DNA of 64,000 bases from UBA5336 sp964506685 (GCA_964506685.1 CAZDMQ010000009.1:1-64000), one strand, 5' to 3'; positions 27,481 to 36,118 are shown, counted from the stretch's first letter. Notes: generated from the letters alone by a model not told the origin. Numbers and translations are program-made.

Positions 27481-28203
27481 ATGAGCAAACGCATCGAGGA
27501 ACTCGACTTCCGTCAGACGCCTATCGGCGATCTCAGCCTGCGGCGCCGCCATGACCTGCGGCTCGGGTGCGATGTGTTCGAGATCCTGCTCGGCGAGGAA
27601 TTTCTCATGAGCAGCCATTTCACGGCGTCCGAAGTCGCCCTCGGCCGATCCGGTGTGCAGGCCTGCGCGGGCGAGACGCTGGAGGTCATGGTGGGCGGAC
27701 TGGGGCTTGGCTATACGGCTGCCGAGGTGCTTGCCAGCCCCCGCGTATCGGAGCTCCTGGTGGTGGACTATCTCGCGCCCGTCATCGGATGGCACCGGGA
27801 CGGCATCCTGCCCCTGGGACGGCAGCTGAGCGACGATCCCCGGTGTCGTCTCATCGAGGGCGATGTGTTCGCCATGAGCGCAGGAGAGGGCTTTGATCCG
27901 GACCGGCCCCTGCGCCGCTTCGATGCGGTCCTGGTGGATATCGACCACACCCCCGACCGGATTCTGGATGCACGCAGCGGCGGGTTCTACCAGCCCGAGG
28001 GATTGCGTTCGTTGCAACGCCATATCAAGCCCGGCGGCGTCTTCGGGCTATGGTCCGACGAGCCGGCTGATGCGCGCTTCCTCGACCGGCTCGCCGGCAG
28101 TTTTACCGACGCCTGGGCCGAACCGGTTGTATTCGACAACCCCTATACCGGGACAAGCGTCACCCAGACGGTCTATCTTGCCCGAACGGCAGCGCGGTCA
28201 TGA
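27481..28203 (+). CDS. Spermidine-synthase-like / class I methyltransferase-fold protein
   Basis: A 240-aa protein of the SpeE-like Rossmann fold. The nucleotide-binding loop MVGGLGLGYT, an acidic strand end LLVVDYLAP, a GDVF motif and AVLVDIDHTPD follow in the order seen in polyamine aminopropyltransferases. The substrate cannot be told; many such short homologues are not true spermidine synthases. GGAG at 27469-27472 supports the ATG at 27481, only 45 bp after the palindromic element. Its stop overlaps the next gene's ATG. Confidence 0.7.
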   Translation: MSKRIEELDFRQTPIGDLSLRRRHDLRLGCDVFEILLGEEFLMSSHFTASEVALGRSGVQACAGETLEVMVGGLGLGYTAAEVLASPRVSELLVVDYLAPVIGWHRDGILPLGRQLSDDPRCRLIEGDVFAMSAGEGFDPDRPLRRFDAVLVDIDHTPDRILDARSGGFYQPEGLRSLQRHIKPGGVFGLWSDEPADARFLDRLAGSFTDAWAEPVVFDNPYTGTSVTQTVYLARTAARS

Positions 28204-28889
28204 TCGGTGCATCGGCCGAAACGGCAGCAGGGCCGGCGGTCCCCGCCTGCCCGTGTCCGGTTTGCGGGGCACTGGCCGAGCTGTTCTTCAGAAGCAGTGC
28301 GGCCGCCTATTATCGCTGCGGCACCTGTGAGGCGCGCTGTCTCGACCCGGCCAGCCGTCCGTCGCCCGAGGCGGAATATGCCCATTATCTCCACCATGAG
28401 AATGCCGTCGATGATCCCGGTTACCGGCGCTTCCTGGCACGGCTGGCGGCGCCGCTGCTCGACCGGTTGCCGGCCGGGTCCAGCGGGCTCGATTACGGCT
28501 GCGGACCGGGGCCGGCGCTTGCGGCCATGCTGGCCGAGGCCGGCCACCAGGTGGCCGTCTATGATCCGTTCTTTGCCCCTGACCCGGCGCCCCTGCAACG
28601 CACCCACGATTTCGTCACCTGCACGGAAGTTGTCGAACACTTTCATGATCCGATGGCCGAGTTCGAACGCTTGCGCGGGCTGGTGCGAGCGGGCGGCTGG
28701 CTCGGGGTGATGACCTGTTTCCAGACCGACGACAGCCGCTTTGCGGGATGGCACTACCGCATGGATCCGACCCATGTCGTCTTCTACCGGCTGGCTACCT
28801 TCGAATACCTGGCCCGCCGGTGGGGCTGGTCCGTCGTGAGCCTTGCAAAGGATGTCGTGCTGCTGCAGAAGCCCGGCGCCGGCCCCTGA
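28200..28889 (+). CDS. SAM-dependent methyltransferase with N-terminal zinc ribbon
   Basis: A 229-aa protein. A four-Cys ribbon (CPCPVCG, then CGTCEARC) occupies about residues 18-45. The class I methyltransferase core has GLDYGCGPGPALAAML (SAM loop) and a late block MDPTHVVFYRLATFEYLARRWGW. This arrangement recurs in small-molecule or surface-sugar methyltransferases of the UbiG-like type. It is coupled to the preceding gene by an ATGA overlap. The substrate is unknown. Confidence 0.75.
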   Translation: MIGASAETAAGPAVPACPCPVCGALAELFFRSSAAAYYRCGTCEARCLDPASRPSPEAEYAHYLHHENAVDDPGYRRFLARLAAPLLDRLPAGSSGLDYGCGPGPALAAMLAEAGHQVAVYDPFFAPDPAPLQRTHDFVTCTEVVEHFHDPMAEFERLRGLVRAGGWLGVMTCFQTDDSRFAGWHYRMDPTHVVFYRLATFEYLARRWGWSVVSLAKDVVLLQKPGAGP

Positions 28890-28963
28890 CGCCCCGTCCC
28901 GGCGGCGGGAGGGCGGTGCCCCCGGGAGCGACAGCGCCGGGCCAGGTAGAGGGCCATGTGCGA

Positions 28964-29584
28964 TCAGGCGGCAAGGGCCGTTTCGGTTGCCTGCCCGGCG
29001 AGGTGCGCGACCAGTTGGTCGTAGCCGCCGAGATAGGCACCGTCGATCCAGACCTGCGGCGTGGTGACCGGTGTCCTGGGGCCGATGATCTCCTTGGTCC
29101 GGCTGACCATTTCGTAAAGGGCACCGGGATTGCGCACCACATCGTGATAGGTGAACGCGATGCCGGCGGCCTCAAGTGCCGCCTTGGCCTTGTCGCAGTA
29201 CCTGCATGCGTCCTTGCCGAAGATATGCGTGCCCTCGATCGGGAACTGCCGGACATGGGCGGCCATCACGGCCTCGGCCAGCAGCCCTCGGTTGACCGCC
29301 TTGCCCTGCGAGATGACCTTGCCGTTCAGCAGGATGGCCGGGGCATGGTGGGCGCCCCGGAACAATGCCTCGGGGAGGTGGGTCAGCCAGTCCTTCACGA
29401 CCACCTCGACGACGGCGTTCGACAGTTCGTTGTCGAGAACATCGGCAACGATGTCGGCCGTGAGTGTGCATTCGCCACACGGGATGTTGACCTTGAACGG
29501 GCCCCATTTGCCAGCCCAGCGATAAAGGGTCAGCTTCACTGGCTTGGGATCGTGTCCGCCTTGCAGTTCGACAGGGCTGGCCAT
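28964..29584 (-). CDS. Two-domain thioredoxin-fold/glutaredoxin protein
   Basis: A 206-aa cytoplasmic redox protein. The N-terminal half is a thioredoxin-like fold with a CGEC motif near residue 34 and a cis-Pro (HAPAIL). The C-terminal half is a glutaredoxin domain with CRYC and the GSH-site TTPQVWIDG..LGGYDQL. GAGGAG lies before the ATG at 29584; the open frame runs further to 29788. Its ATG overlaps the stop of the 56-aa ORF. It may reduce thiols or handle a metal or Fe-S cargo; there is no direct clue to its partner. Confidence 0.82.
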   Translation of the reverse strand: MASPVELQGGHDPKPVKLTLYRWAGKWGPFKVNIPCGECTLTADIVADVLDNELSNAVVEVVVKDWLTHLPEALFRGAHHAPAILLNGKVISQGKAVNRGLLAEAVMAAHVRQFPIEGTHIFGKDACRYCDKAKAALEAAGIAFTYHDVVRNPGALYEMVSRTKEIIGPRTPVTTPQVWIDGAYLGGYDQLVAHLAGQATETALAA

Positions 29585-29754
29585 CAGGCGTTCTCCTCGT
29601 TTTCCGGGTGGGCCCGCCCGGCGGTATCGGCGGGTGGTGGCGGGGCCTTGCGGTCGGTTGGGCGGCGTCCACAGGGGTCGCTGGCGGCGAGGCATCGGAG
29701 GGGCCCGCGTGATTGTCTGAACAGGGCGATGGCACGGTCTGATGCGCGGCTCAT
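29584..29754 (-). CDS. Small 56-aa ORF with two cysteines, coupled to the glutaredoxin gene
   Basis: It encodes a basic peptide whose middle reads RGPLRCLAASDPCGRRP and whose tail is Pro-rich. An AAAGGAG ribosome site lies before the ATG at 29754, and the stop overlaps the start of the glutaredoxin gene (TGATG), which supports real translation. There is no signal peptide and I recognise no family. It could be a regulatory leader, a redox substrate or a small structural peptide. An 8-bp inverted repeat lies just upstream. Confidence 0.55.
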   Translation of the reverse strand: MSRASDRAIALFRQSRGPLRCLAASDPCGRRPTDRKAPPPPADTAGRAHPENEENA

Positions 29755-29765
29755 GGAGGGCTCCT

Positions 29766-29788
29766 TTGCAATCCTGGTGTGATTGCAA
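29766..29788. promoter_or_regulatory. Inverted repeat TTGCAATC-N7-GATTGCAA
   Basis: Two perfect 8-base arms lie 11-34 bp upstream of the 56-aa ORF start, overlapping the presumed promoter or transcription start (TATACA is read next to it on the minus strand). It looks like a dimeric repressor or activator site. The regulator is unknown. Confidence 0.5.
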
Positions 29789-29916
29789 TGTATAATGGCG
29801 GGGGAGCGGCAGGAACTCACGTCTCGCGCGCGCGCCGACACGCCTGCGTGAGAGCGGTCCGTGGGGCGGGCGGGCCGCGTCGGGCCGTATGTCAGGTGAT
29901 CCGTGAGGGCAGCGTG

Positions 29917-31263
29917 TCAGGGCGTGCCACTCGCCGTGCCGGACCCGACAGGCGCAGGATCCCGTGCCGGACTGGCGAGCGGAACCGCTTTGGAAGGGGC
30001 GTCCCTGAGAACCGGCCGGTAGTCGCGATCAAGCTTCCAGAAATTGAGATCGAGGTGCTCCAGCGGGCGTTCGGGATCGGCGGGACGTGCATCCGTGCGG
30101 ATCGTCATGCCGATGTCGGCCAGCACGCCAGGATGCAGCCTGAAGTAATTGTGGCGTTCGTCCCCGCGGGCGCCTTCGACCATGATGAAATGCACCGTCT
30201 TGACGCCCTTGAAGACGGCGCGCGCCTCGGGCGACAGCTCGGTCGACGTGGTCGCGCCGAATCGCCGGTTGCCGAAGACCAGTTCGGCAATGCCCAGCGC
30301 ATTGTCATCGGGGTTGAGGTAGACATTGATCTGGCCGAACCCGACACCGAACCTTTCTGCGACGAGGCGTTGCTCCATGACGCCCAGATCAATGTCCGGA
30401 GCCGCCATGATCAGGGTTTCGATGCGATAGGTGTCATACATCGAAATCGCCGCGCCTCTGGACTCGATGAGGAGTTCCCTTAGGGCATTAGAGGCAATCG
30501 ACGCGCCATGGCTGTGGGCGACCACCGTCACGGAGTCGAGGCCCGGCGTCGAAGCGACAAGACGCAGCGTTTCCTTCAGGTGGTAAACCGAGAAGGCGCC
30601 GTCCTGGGTATCGGCAAAATAGGTCAGCGGAGAGGCCTGCTCGGTCGGCCAGCTGAACATGATCGGCACGCCGGTCCAGCCCGATGCGGCCCAGAGTTCA
30701 AGAAGGTTGAGGGCGCCGGTCCGGAAGCTGTTGTTGAACCCATGCACGTACAGCACAACCTTGCCGGTGCCGCTGGCTTGGAGTTGCACAGCGAGTTCGT
30801 TGCGAAATGCGTCGGCGGCCTGCTGGTAGGCGTCGATGGCTGTGCGGTCGCGCTCGACGACCCCCCGGTCCAGTGAGAATGGCAGCGGGGTGCCCGGAAA
30901 GCGCACATGTTCCTCGACCCGGGCAGCGCCATAGACTGGCGCCTGGCCCTTCGCGGGCCGTCCGAGCATGTAGGCTGAGTAGGCGTCCCTGCCGAGGCCG
31001 GACAGTCCGATCTGCACCTGCCCGAATGCCATCGCGTTGGAGCGCTCTCCACCGTAGAAGACGTCGCCTTCGAGACGGTTGCGATCGGTGACATAGAGCA
31101 TGACCGGCGCGGACGGGTTGGCGAACTGCGTCAGTGCGAGCGCTTCGGCATGGCGGCTTTCAGGCGCGTTGGGGGGCGGGGCCACGGGATAGGCGGTGAC
31201 GCATCCTGCAAGCGCGCAGAGGCCGCATATCCATCCGGCGTGCGTTCGGACTGTCGGCATCAT
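29917..31263 (-). CDS. DUF900-type alpha/beta hydrolase lipoprotein
   Basis: A 448-aa protein with a lipobox (LCALAGC), so probably anchored to a membrane facing the periplasm. The catalytic domain shows VLYVHGFNNSF (oxyanion strand), MFSWPTEQ and the nucleophile elbow VVAHSHGAS, all hallmarks of the DUF900/COG4782 esterase-like group. The activity of this group is undefined. The start lies at a double ATG (31263/31260). It follows the DUF6796-like gene by 128 bp on the same strand and may or may not belong to that operon. Confidence 0.78.
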   Translation of the reverse strand: MMPTVRTHAGWICGLCALAGCVTAYPVAPPPNAPESRHAEALALTQFANPSAPVMLYVTDRNRLEGDVFYGGERSNAMAFGQVQIGLSGLGRDAYSAYMLGRPAKGQAPVYGAARVEEHVRFPGTPLPFSLDRGVVERDRTAIDAYQQAADAFRNELAVQLQASGTGKVVLYVHGFNNSFRTGALNLLELWAASGWTGVPIMFSWPTEQASPLTYFADTQDGAFSVYHLKETLRLVASTPGLDSVTVVAHSHGASIASNALRELLIESRGAAISMYDTYRIETLIMAAPDIDLGVMEQRLVAERFGVGFGQINVYLNPDDNALGIAELVFGNRRFGATTSTELSPEARAVFKGVKTVHFIMVEGARGDERHNYFRLHPGVLADIGMTIRTDARPADPERPLEHLDLNFWKLDRDYRPVLRDAPSKAVPLASPARDPAPVGSGTASGTP

Positions 31264-31391
31264 GGCCCTGGCCTTCGAAGCTTCACCGGGCGGTAGCAGA
31301 CCCTCCGCGCCTGATCCATACCCAGCCAATTGCCAGGGCAAGGGCACGCGAAACAAAGCACTGTGGCACGCAGCCATGATCAGACGGTCCG

Positions 31392-32099
31392 TCACGGGAG
31401 CGTTGCGGCACGGGATGTGGAGAGTGCCCGGGATGTGGCGAGTGACAGCGTGAAAAGGACCGCATGGGCGGTGTTCATGGCTGTGGGCAGGACCAGCCAG
31501 CCGATCCCGGGCGCGGCAAGATAGAGGGCGAAGATCAGGCCGAGCAGGAGGCCCGGGCTGAAGGCTGCCATCCAGTGCGGATAGTCCGTATCGCCGGCCA
31601 GGATGCGGATGATCCAGAGCAGGGAAAACGCGGCGATGGCAATCCTGAGCGCACGGACCAGAGGCTCGTGGAGCCGGGCCTGGGCTGCCAGCAGGTCCGC
31701 TGTCGCCGATCCGTCAGCCACGGCCTGAACCGTCTGGGCAAGAAGTGCGCGCTGGCCGATCCAGACGATTGCCAGGATGAAGGCCCAGGCCATGCCGGCG
31801 AAAACGGCGGTCCGCAGCCTCCCGCCATCGGGAAACAGGCGGCCGGTCAGATGCCAGTAGCCGGCGAGATAAAGCGGGGCGGCAGAGACGGCGATCCAGT
31901 GCCCAATGGCCAGCCGCTCGGGCGATACCGCAGTGAAATAACCATAGGCCGGATCGGCGAAGGTCCCGTCGGGCACGAGCTGGATAACGCCCTCGCCGAG
32001 CTCGGCAAGGAGCGCGCCGGCGAGACCGGCGAGACCGAACCCGAACAGGGTTGGACGCTCCTGTCGTGTCTCCCGTTCCCGACGCGGGGGAGCGGTCAT
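31392..32099 (-). CDS. Multipass membrane protein (DUF6796-like)
   Basis: A 235-aa protein with about six hydrophobic helices, starting after a charged N-terminus (MTAPPRRERETRQERP). I see no catalytic motif; the overall pattern resembles the uncharacterised DUF6796 family. The ATG overlaps the stop of the FG-GAP gene by 4 bp, placing it as the last member of the DUF692 operon. Confidence 0.65.
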   Translation of the reverse strand: MTAPPRRERETRQERPTLFGFGLAGLAGALLAELGEGVIQLVPDGTFADPAYGYFTAVSPERLAIGHWIAVSAAPLYLAGYWHLTGRLFPDGGRLRTAVFAGMAWAFILAIVWIGQRALLAQTVQAVADGSATADLLAAQARLHEPLVRALRIAIAAFSLLWIIRILAGDTDYPHWMAAFSPGLLLGLIFALYLAAPGIGWLVLPTAMNTAHAVLFTLSLATSRALSTSRAATLP

Positions 32100-33757
32100 G
32101 GCGTCGTCCGCCGTGCATCGATCACGCTGCCGGCTGTCACACCGTCAAAACTGTCAGATGTTCCATCCGGCCAGTCGATCCGGATGCTGGCCGGGCCGGA
32201 CGCCCCGCCAAGGCCGATGAACAGAGCTGCCCCCTGGTCGGAGGCGAGCCCCTGTGCGGGGATGACCTGGTGCATGCGTGTCCGCGCTGACGTTGCGATC
32301 CTTATGTGCGCTCCGTAGGCATGCACGGAATCATCAAGCCGCAGCTTGATCGCCAGGGCGCCCGGGATCTCGTTCAGCAGGGCACGCGAGGGCCCCCTCA
32401 GATTGGCCCAGACGAGATCGGGACGCATGTCCCTGTTGAAATCGCCAATCAGCGGGGAGATGGCGAACAATCGGTTGCCCGCCCCGGCACGTTTCTCCAC
32501 AGGGTGAAAACGCCTGCCGGCGTCGTTCTGGAGGATCTTGCCGGCATAGCGATGGATGATCGCGGGCTGGCCGAATTTCGCATAGTTCTGGGCGACGATG
32601 ATATCTTCCCAGCCATCTAGATTGAGGTCGGCGGCGACGACGCCCCAGCCGAAACCGATCCGCGCTGCGCCCATGGTCCGGGCGATATCGGTAAATCCGC
32701 CAGCGCCATCGCCGGACCACAGCATGTAGTCCGGGTTGAAGGGAGCATCATCTGGCAGGTCCCCGCGCAGCAAGGCGGTTGGCAGCGTGTGCCCGACATT
32801 GGAGGCATAGAGATCGAGTGTGCCATCGCCCGTGAAATCACTGGCCGCAAGGCCCATGGGATAGGAATTCACTGACGGATTTTCGGTCCGCACGAGTGGC
32901 GGGGCGCCGTCATTTCGCCAGGTCTCGACCACGCCGGTATCCTGAGCGACGATGAGGTCCGGGTCGCCATCGCTGTCGAAATCGGCGAACAGCGCGGTGA
33001 ATGTATTGTGCTGGCGGCGCAGCCCCCAGGTCTCGGTTGTGTCCGTGAAGCCGCCATCGGCGTTTCCGGTCAGCAGGTAGGCGTATCCGCCATAGGGGCG
33101 GGTGAAGATCGTCTGGCCTTCGACATCGACATTGCGGATATAGCCCGAGAGGTAGAGATCGGTCAGGCCATCGCCGTTGACATCGCCCGGGGCGATCGAG
33201 AGCAGGGTTGTCCGATCGGCGTCCGGCGGTGCGAAGGCGAGCCGGCCCGCCCCCAGCCTTCCGGCGGAATTATCGAAGATCCAGAGCCCTGTCTCCCGGA
33301 CGAGCAGGAGTTCCGGCCATCCGTCGAGATCGAGATCGACCGATGCGCCGCCCATTGTGGCATCGCTGTTGGCCTTGGTGACGTCGTGGTCCCCTGCCAG
33401 GTCGAGAAAACGATCCTTGTCGCTGGCATAGCCGAACACCCCGTCGGCCTGGCCGCGCCCGCCGCCGAGAACCACCTCGTCCTGTCCGTCCTGGTCGATG
33501 TCCATGACCACCCCGGCCATGAACGGCAGCGATCCCGTCTTCCCGGTCAGGTCCGTGGCATTCTCGAAGGCGAGCGGCACCTCGCGAAAGGTGAGATCGG
33601 TCTGCCCTTGCGGTTTCCATTCGAGCTGGAACAGCCGGAACCCCAGCAAGCCGGAGCTGAGGAGCAGCATGAGAATCGTGCCAAGGCCGGTCGCGCCGCA
33701 GCCGAACCAGAACCATTTGCGGACCCACGCGGTGGTCCCCCTGACCGCCTTGCTCAT
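32096..33757 (-). CDS. Membrane-anchored FG-GAP/VCBS and ASPIC/UnbV repeat protein
   Basis: A 553-aa protein. One transmembrane anchor (about residues 14-38) is followed by at least seven Ca-binding FG-GAP loops: DIDQDGQDE, DLDLDGWPE, DVNGDGLTD, DFDSDGDPD, DFTGDGTLD, DLNLDGWED and DFNRDMRPD. An ASPIC/UnbV domain follows, with AYGAHIRIATSA and a final WPDGTSDSF. Such propellers act as extracytoplasmic binding scaffolds. The start at 33757 overlaps the DoxX stop by 4 bp. A protein of this kind is not a standard partner in bufferin operons. Confidence 0.82.
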   Translation of the reverse strand: MSKAVRGTTAWVRKWFWFGCGATGLGTILMLLLSSGLLGFRLFQLEWKPQGQTDLTFREVPLAFENATDLTGKTGSLPFMAGVVMDIDQDGQDEVVLGGGRGQADGVFGYASDKDRFLDLAGDHDVTKANSDATMGGASVDLDLDGWPELLLVRETGLWIFDNSAGRLGAGRLAFAPPDADRTTLLSIAPGDVNGDGLTDLYLSGYIRNVDVEGQTIFTRPYGGYAYLLTGNADGGFTDTTETWGLRRQHNTFTALFADFDSDGDPDLIVAQDTGVVETWRNDGAPPLVRTENPSVNSYPMGLAASDFTGDGTLDLYASNVGHTLPTALLRGDLPDDAPFNPDYMLWSGDGAGGFTDIARTMGAARIGFGWGVVAADLNLDGWEDIIVAQNYAKFGQPAIIHRYAGKILQNDAGRRFHPVEKRAGAGNRLFAISPLIGDFNRDMRPDLVWANLRGPSRALLNEIPGALAIKLRLDDSVHAYGAHIRIATSARTRMHQVIPAQGLASDQGAALFIGLGGASGPASIRIDWPDGTSDSFDGVTAGSVIDARRTTP

Positions 33758-34290
33758 TGGGGCCTCGGTGTCTCGAGGCCGAGCAGTCGGTCGAGGGAGA
33801 GGACGCCGGGTCCCCGGGCCATGATGACAAACAGGCTCGCGGCCCACCAGACATGGCTGCCCCACCAGCTCGCGGCGTCGGGAAACACCAGCCGCTCGAT
33901 CACCAGCGTCATCACAAGCAGACCGGCGGCGGCGATGCGCGAGGTCAGGCCGAGGATGAGCAGGAGGGGGAGCAGGATCTCCATGATCCCGGCCAGGTTC
34001 GCGAACCGCTCGACAAACCATTGCGTGGTCGGGTCATAGATCCCTTCCGCGCGATCCGAACAAAGGGTCAGCGCACCGGGCCGGGGCTCTTCGGGACAGA
34101 AGAATTCGTACAGGAACAGGTCATACTTGTCGGGATTGAACTGGAAGGGCCCGTTCCATTTCGTCAGGCCGGACAACAGGAACACCCGTGCGACGGCGAG
34201 CCGCGCCAGGAGCAGGGCGAGCGGTTCGAGCAGGTCGGTCTTGCTGGCGAGCCAGCCATAGCCGGATTTGAACGTTTGTAGGCGTGTCAT
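33754..34290 (-). CDS. DoxX-family membrane protein (BufD-like)
   Basis: A 178-aa four-helix membrane protein of the DoxX family: LLLARLAVARVFLLSGLTKW near the start and MEILLPLLLILGLTSRIAAAGLLVMTLVIERLVFP compressed in the second half. In bufferin and gig-type operons a DoxX protein accompanies DUF692 and DUF2063 proteins. It overlaps both neighbouring genes by 4 bp. Confidence 0.85.
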   Translation of the reverse strand: MTRLQTFKSGYGWLASKTDLLEPLALLLARLAVARVFLLSGLTKWNGPFQFNPDKYDLFLYEFFCPEEPRPGALTLCSDRAEGIYDPTTQWFVERFANLAGIMEILLPLLLILGLTSRIAAAGLLVMTLVIERLVFPDAASWWGSHVWWAASLFVIMARGPGVLSLDRLLGLETPRPQ

Positions 34291-35075
34291 GCAGGAGCCC
34301 CCGTGCGGGTCTTGCGGGCGCTGAACAGGCCCGATTGAAAACTGAATGCGATCATGGCGGTGAGGTCGGCATCGGCATTGACTGCCAGGGCGGCTTCGCA
34401 GGCGCCCGCCAGTGTCTCCCCCGACAGCAGCGCTTCAAGAAAGGCGCCCGATGCCGGGGTAAGCGGATGGGCCTCGACCTCGAATGCGGGCCGCAGGAAA
34501 GCCTGGCGGGTCGGCCTTTCGGGGATCGCTACCGTCCCCTCCGGCGCCTCTCCCCGGTCAAGCGTGCACCAGAGCGCCCACAGGTCGAATTCCGTTTCCA
34601 CGAGATGCAGGCTGGAGTGCAGGGTGAACCGCGATTGCATCAGCGCGTCTTCATCCAATCCGGCGACGGCGTCAGCGGCCAGCACAGGCCCGTCCACAGC
34701 CATGTGCGCGGCGAGCCAGGCGCGGTCGAGACGGGCCAGATCGGCCAGCCATGGCAGGCCGTGCGCGTCGACATGCGACGCGATAAAGGCCGGTAGCGTC
34801 TCGCCATAGCCGACAAGGCTGCGCCGGGTGGGAGGGTTGTGGATGATGAAATTGCGCGCCATGTCGCCGAAGGCGGTCTCACCCATCAGTGTGGCGAGCC
34901 GCTTGTGGTTCGACCTGAGCGCTTCGACGCAGGCGAGCATCCCGGAATTGCGATAGACGAAGGCCCGCTGTCCCGGCGCCACGTTCGTCTCCATCAGCGG
35001 CGCAAGGTCTTCCTGCTTCGCCTGGCGCGCGGCAAAGCCGGACACCAGCTGGATATGGCGTTCAAGCGGCGTCAT
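34287..35075 (-). CDS. DUF2063 protein, DUF692 partner (BufC-like)
   Basis: A 262-aa protein with the DUF2063 N-terminal helical domain (YRNSGMLACVEALRSNHKRLATLMGE, followed by FIIHNPP). In related systems it binds the precursor peptide and delivers it to the DUF692 enzyme. I chose the ATG at 35075, which overlaps the DUF692 gene by 14 bp; an upstream start at 35099 is also open. It is translationally coupled on both sides. Confidence 0.85.
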   Translation of the reverse strand: MTPLERHIQLVSGFAARQAKQEDLAPLMETNVAPGQRAFVYRNSGMLACVEALRSNHKRLATLMGETAFGDMARNFIIHNPPTRRSLVGYGETLPAFIASHVDAHGLPWLADLARLDRAWLAAHMAVDGPVLAADAVAGLDEDALMQSRFTLHSSLHLVETEFDLWALWCTLDRGEAPEGTVAIPERPTRQAFLRPAFEVEAHPLTPASGAFLEALLSGETLAGACEAALAVNADADLTAMIAFSFQSGLFSARKTRTGAPA

Positions 35076-35943
35076 GGATGGCCGTCCGGTGTGGCGCAAT
35101 CAGGCGTTCGGCATGGTCGCGCTCATTCATGAGAACTTCGAACTGCGGGAGATTGCCGTCCCGTTCGAGCAGGACGGGCCTCGGTCCCCAGAGGTCGAGC
35201 GCGTGTTCCAGCAGCTTCCAGACGATCGGCCCCACCGGCTGGTCGTGGCTGTCTATGAGGAAGCGGTCGCCGAGGAGCGGATCAGGCGTGGACCCGGCAA
35301 TGTGGATCTCGCCGACCCGTTCGGGCGGGATCGCACGCAGGTAGGCATAGGGGTCGACGCCGATATTAATGGCGCTCACGGCGATGTTGTTGAGGTCGAC
35401 GAGGAGGCCGCAGCCCGAATGCGTAGCGACCTCGGCCAGGAAGTCCGGCTCGTCAAGGTCGCTGCGGAAGGGCAGGTAGTTGGTCGGGTTCTCGATCAGG
35501 ATCCGCCGCCCGATGGCGTCCTGGAACCGGCTGACGCGCGCGGCGAGATGCGAGATGGCATCCGCGGTTCGCGGCAGCGGGAGCAGGTCGGCATGGTATC
35601 GCCCGCCATGGGCGGAGAAGGTCGCATGCTCGGAGATCTGCTCGGGTGCATACCGCTCGATGAGGTGCTTCAGCCCGTTCAGGTGCTCCGGATCGAACGG
35701 GTCGAGCCCGCCCAGGGAGGCGCCGACGCCGTGAAAGCTCAGCGCCCGCTGTTGCCGGATCGCGTCCAGCCAGGCGAGGCGCGGGCCCCCTTCGACCATG
35801 TAGTTCTCGGGGTGAACCTCGAACCAGAGCCCCTCGGCGTCGGTGTCGAGGGCGTCCCGGTAGTGGTCGGGTTTCAGGCTGAGGCCAGCAGCGGGCGGAA
35901 GCGCGTGGCGTGGGTCGGCGGCAGTTTTGACAGGATGGGGCAT
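35062..35943 (-). CDS. DUF692 multinuclear non-heme iron oxidative enzyme (MNIO, BufB-like)
   Basis: A 293-aa TIM-barrel enzyme of the MbnB/BufB/TglH group, which installs oxidative modifications on ribosomal peptides. Seen: GLSLKPDHY at the start; WFEVHPENYMVEGG; HGVGASLGG; SEHATFSAHGG; ILIENPTNY; LLVDLNNI; GEIHIAG; and DSHD. These supply the His, Glu, Asp and Asn iron ligands in family order. The length is normal. No strong ribosome site precedes the ATG, so it probably depends on translation of the 52-codon ORF that ends 16 bp upstream. Confidence 0.9.
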   Translation of the reverse strand: MPHPVKTAADPRHALPPAAGLSLKPDHYRDALDTDAEGLWFEVHPENYMVEGGPRLAWLDAIRQQRALSFHGVGASLGGLDPFDPEHLNGLKHLIERYAPEQISEHATFSAHGGRYHADLLPLPRTADAISHLAARVSRFQDAIGRRILIENPTNYLPFRSDLDEPDFLAEVATHSGCGLLVDLNNIAVSAINIGVDPYAYLRAIPPERVGEIHIAGSTPDPLLGDRFLIDSHDQPVGPIVWKLLEHALDLWGPRPVLLERDGNLPQFEVLMNERDHAERLIAPHRTAIHDAA

Positions 35944-35959
35944 GGGTGTGGTCCGGCGA

Positions 35960-36118
35960 TCAACTCATGTTCGGATGTCCGGGGACGATGCGCGCGTCCG
36001 GGGGGATGAGGCGTGGCTTGCCGGTTCGTTCCGAAAGACGGCTCTGTCTTGTCGCGGCCAGATCCGGTGTGGTGAAGGCGGACAGGGGGCTGGGGCTGGC
36101 CTGGGACGTCCGGGGCAT
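35960..36118 (-). CDS. 52-aa ORF, candidate precursor or leader peptide of the DUF692 operon
   Basis: An excellent AAGGAG ribosome site precedes the ATG at 36118, and the stop lies 16 bp before the DUF692 gene, the position normally held by the precursor gene. The peptide begins MPRTSQASPSPLSAFTTPDL and is rich in Ser, Pro, Arg and Thr. It has no cysteine, no signal peptide and a C-terminal PGHPNMS. Bufferin precursors are exported and Cys-rich, so it is not one of them. It could be an unusual substrate modified at another residue, or only a coupling leader. Confidence 0.55.
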   Translation of the reverse strand: MPRTSQASPSPLSAFTTPDLAATRQSRLSERTGKPRLIPPDARIVPGHPNMS

